The notes beneath the pieces were generated by a model, which saw nothing but the letters and a program-made list of their open reading frames with translations, made no database searches and was not told where the DNA came from. A stretch of DNA of 8,563 bases from DASPKW01 sp038244055. Lineage in GTDB: Bacteria > Planctomycetota > Phycisphaerae > Tepidisphaerales > Tepidisphaeraceae. Numbering within the stretch: the stretch's first letter is position 1; each line of letters begins with the position of its first letter. The position numbers and the translations under genes were made by a program. Positions 6,932 to 8,563 of the stretch are shown here, piece by piece. The stretch is from positions 1-8,563 of the forward strand of contig JBBRTW010000316.1 in NCBI GenBank assembly GCA_038244055.1, written 5' to 3'.

Positions 6932-7120
6932 GCTTAGACCCGCCGTAGAAGAATGGATAGTAATCAGTCATGAATCGGCGGGGATAAGCATGACGGCGTT
7001 CCATGGAAACACTTATATCGTATCGGATGGTTGACTGAACCACACACACATGCTTATCCCCGCCGATCCGCGATTTGCGGCGGAAGGACGACATTTTCGG
7101 CGGGTATAAGCATGGCACCC
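6923..7120. repeat. Nested inverted-repeat element, copy 2 (198 bp), overlapping the epimerase start
   Basis: The architecture is the same as at 1227-1387. Outer motifs at 6923-6945 and 7098-7120 are 23-nt inverted repeats with one mismatch. Inner motifs at 6976-6992 and 7049-7065 are a perfect 17-nt inverted pair, CGGCGGGGATAAGCATG. The outer left motif is identical to that of copy 1 for all 23 bases, while the spacers between motifs differ in length and sequence. The element occupies nearly the whole 205-bp gap between the DapA-family gene (stop at 7137) and the epimerase, and its left end includes the epimerase start codon. It might have inserted between the two genes, or it may be a structured untranslated region. 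Confidence 0.87.
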
Positions 7121-7136
7121 GGCATCTTTCCTATTA

Positions 7137-8033
7137 TCACTTCGGCCTCGTGCGAACTCCGTCGCGGATGATTTTCAGGATCGACTCGCGCTCCGCCCCC
7201 TCCAGCTTCAACCTCGGCGGCCGCGTCAATTCACTCCCAAACCCGCACTCGGCCACCGCCAGCTTGATGTACTGCACCAGTTTCACATGCGTATCCAGAT
7301 GCAGCAGGGGGGTATACCAGCGATAGACCTCCTTGGCCCGCTCCCAGTTCCCCGCCTCCATCAAATCCCACAGCAGCCGATTCTCGACCGGGAAGGCGTT
7401 CACCAGCCCCGAGACCCACCCCCGCGCCCCCAGGATGTAAGACTCCATCACCAGGTCATCCACGCCGCAGAGCAGCGCGTAACGGTTGCCGCAGACATTG
7501 ATGATATCCGTGATCCGTCGCGGGTTCTCGCTCGATTCCTTGATGGCCACCAGTGTCGGCTCATTCGCCAGCTCCGCGAAAAGCTCGGGCTTGATATCCA
7601 CGCCATAGGAGACGGGGTTGTTGTAGATCATGATCGGCAGATCGCTGGCCCGGGCAACCGCGCGGTAATGGGCGGCCGTCTCCCGCGCATCGGTCTTGTA
7701 AACCATTGGCGGCAGCACCATCAGGCCATCAACGCCCGCCTTCTTCGCATCGGTGACAAACCGGCAGGCCAGCGCGGTCGTGTATTCCGCCACGCCCGTC
7801 ATCACCGGAATCCTTCCCTTCACATGCCCCACCGTCGCCCGCAGAACCTCCAGCTTCTCGCCATACTCCAGCGAGCAGTTCTCCCCCACCGTCCCCAGCA
7901 TGATCAGCCCATGAATCCCCGCCTCGATCATCGCATCGACATGCTTGAGCGTGGCCGGCAGATCGAGCGAGAAATCCGCCTTGAAATGAGTGACTGCGGC
8001 GGGCAATACGCCGGTCCAGCTAATCTTGGGCAT
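7137..8033 (-). CDS. DHDPS/DapA-family lyase, probable pyrroline-4-hydroxy-2-carboxylate deaminase
   Basis: This 298-residue class I (Schiff-base) TIM-barrel lyase belongs to the dihydrodipicolinate synthase/N-acetylneuraminate lyase superfamily. The substrate-carboxylate loop is GTVGENCSLEYGEK (47-60), the catalytic tyrosine is in MIYNNPVSYG (Tyr137) and the Schiff-base lysine in LVAIKESS (Lys165). GTVGEN-x-SL at the loop, rather than the GTTGE of true DapA, and the linked epimerase and FAD dehydrogenase suggest the LhpC-type deaminase. That enzyme converts pyrroline-4-hydroxy-2-carboxylate to 2-oxoglutarate semialdehyde, releasing ammonia. The start at 8033 has GTGGAG seven bases upstream. 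It is the first minus-strand gene of the cassette, diverging from ruvC. An alternative, given pectin genes nearby, is a 5-dehydro-4-deoxyglucarate dehydratase or keto-deoxy-sugar aldolase of the same superfamily; gene context makes this less likely. Confidence 0.85.
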   Translation of the reverse strand: MPKISWTGVLPAAVTHFKADFSLDLPATLKHVDAMIEAGIHGLIMLGTVGENCSLEYGEKLEVLRATVGHVKGRIPVMTGVAEYTTALACRFVTDAKKAGVDGLMVLPPMVYKTDARETAAHYRAVARASDLPIMIYNNPVSYGVDIKPELFAELANEPTLVAIKESSENPRRITDIINVCGNRYALLCGVDDLVMESYILGARGWVSGLVNAFPVENRLLWDLMEAGNWERAKEVYRWYTPLLHLDTHVKLVQYIKLAVAECGFGSELTRPPRLKLEGAERESILKIIRDGVRTRPK

Positions 8034-8173
8034 GTTGGAACTCCACTGGAAAAAAGACGGGGCGAAGGCTATGACGATATCGGCCGATCATTCCTCGCGC
8101 CGATCGCCGCAGCGGAACCCGTTGCAGCGGCGACGTGGTGGAGAGTGTTACGTTTTTGCAGTCAAATAATCAA
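8034..8173. promoter_or_regulatory. Divergent intergenic region between the deaminase gene and ruvC
   Basis: This 140-bp gap must hold the promoter of the leftward deaminase gene and probably that of ruvC. For the deaminase, a Shine-Dalgarno-like GTGGAG lies at 8041-8046 (minus strand). A perfect 10-bp palindrome, ATCGGCCGAT, is at 8079-8088, where an operator for the catabolic genes could sit; one palindrome of this size can be chance. No convincing -35/-10 pair was found on either strand, and the ruvC start lacks a Shine-Dalgarno. Confidence 0.4.
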
Positions 8174-8563
8174 ATGCGCATACTCGGCATCGATCCTGGC
8201 CTGAAGATCACCGGTTACGGGATCATTGAATGGAAGGATGCGCAGGGGATTCGCCCGCCGGCGCTGCTGGATGCGGGGGTGATCCGGCTGGATGCCAAGA
8301 CGGAGATGCCCGCGCGGCTGGCGGAGCTGGAGCGGGAACTGACCGGGCTTTTCGAGGAGTATCGGCCAGAGGTTTGCGCGGTGGAACTGCTCTATTCGCA
8401 CTATGCGCATCCGCGCACGGCGATCCTGATGGGCCACGCCCGCGGCGTGATCCTGCTGGCGGCACGCCGGCGCGGCATACAACTCGAGCAGTTTCCCGCC
8501 AACCGAGTCAAGCAATCCGTGACTGGCCGCGGCCACGCAAGCAAGGGACAGATGCAGCGGGCC
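8174..8563 (+). CDS. ruvC: RuvC Holliday junction resolvase, N-terminal part (truncated by the right edge)
   Basis: The 130 codons here are about three-quarters of a usual RuvC of 160-175 residues. RuvC is the endonuclease of the RuvABC complex, which cuts Holliday junctions symmetrically during recombinational repair in the cytoplasm. Visible motifs are RILGIDPGLKITGYGII (2-18) with the first catalytic aspartate Asp7, VCAVELLY (67-74) with the second acid Glu71, GHARGVILLAA (about 86-96), and KQSVTGRGHASKGQMQ (about 113-128), matching the family's KQxVTGxGxAxKxQV segment. The C-terminal catalytic aspartates are beyond the window. The start is the ATG right before RILGIDPG; no Shine-Dalgarno is present. 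It is the only plus-strand gene and probably marks a conserved housekeeping segment next to the accessory catabolic genes. Confidence 0.95.
   Translation, partial: MRILGIDPGLKITGYGIIEWKDAQGIRPPALLDAGVIRLDAKTEMPARLAELERELTGLFEEYRPEVCAVELLYSHYAHPRTAILMGHARGVILLAARRRGIQLEQFPANRVKQSVTGRGHASKGQMQRA

Noticed and set aside
7137..8033. True dapA (lysine biosynthesis)
   Set aside because: The loop is GTVGEN rather than the usual GTTGE, and the neighbours are a hydroxyproline epimerase and a D-amino-acid dehydrogenase instead of lysine or diaminopimelate genes.
8142..8173. AATAAT at 8165-8170 as a -10 box for ruvC
   Set aside because: There is no acceptable -35 hexamer at the right distance, and transcription would start at or inside the ATG. 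It is too weak to list as a promoter.

Overview
The window is GC-rich bacterial DNA with seven minus-strand genes and one plus-strand gene at the right edge. Likely origin is a planctomycete, possibly Phycisphaerae/Tepidisphaerales. This rests on the protein set (secreted PL10 pectate lyase, CE12-type esterase, secreted ThuA-domain protein, MGH1-like/GH63-type glucosidase), weak Shine-Dalgarno use at several starts, and short GC-rich inverted repeats packed between genes. It is an inference from style, not a phylogenetic result.

Layout, in the direction of minus-strand transcription (right to left). Block 1 (8033 to 4749) looks like a trans-4-hydroxy-L-proline catabolic cassette: a DapA/DHDPS-family deaminase (7137-8033), a proline racemase-family 4-hydroxyproline 2-epimerase with both catalytic cysteines (5987-6931), and a DAO-type FAD dehydrogenase (4749-5990) that overlaps the epimerase by 4 bp. 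Together these would turn trans-4-hydroxy-L-proline into cis-4-hydroxy-D-proline, then pyrroline-4-hydroxy-2-carboxylate, then 2-oxoglutarate semialdehyde. The last enzyme (semialdehyde dehydrogenase), a transporter and a regulator are not in the window. Block 2 (4278 to 1) is polysaccharide turnover: a secreted ThuA-domain protein (3478-4278), a PL10 pectate lyase (2241-3317), a CE12-like rhamnogalacturonan acetylesterase (1421-2224), and the N-terminal 384 residues of an MGH1-like glucosidase (1-1153). Pectin and hydroxyproline-rich glycoproteins occur together in plant and green-algal cell walls, so the two blocks may serve one food source. On the plus strand, ruvC (8174-8563, truncated) is a housekeeping gene diverging from the cassette.

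The most distinctive non-coding feature is that every wide gap between consecutive minus-strand genes holds an inverted-repeat element, of three sequence families. One family occurs twice (1227-1387 and 6923-7120) with the same four-motif alternating architecture; its second copy lies inside the hydroxyproline cassette and supplies the ATG start codon of the epimerase. The others are at 3350-3464 (40-nt arms, 35 of 40 matching) and 4361-4509 (perfect 29-nt arms). No rRNA, tRNA, CRISPR array, transposase or phage gene was seen.
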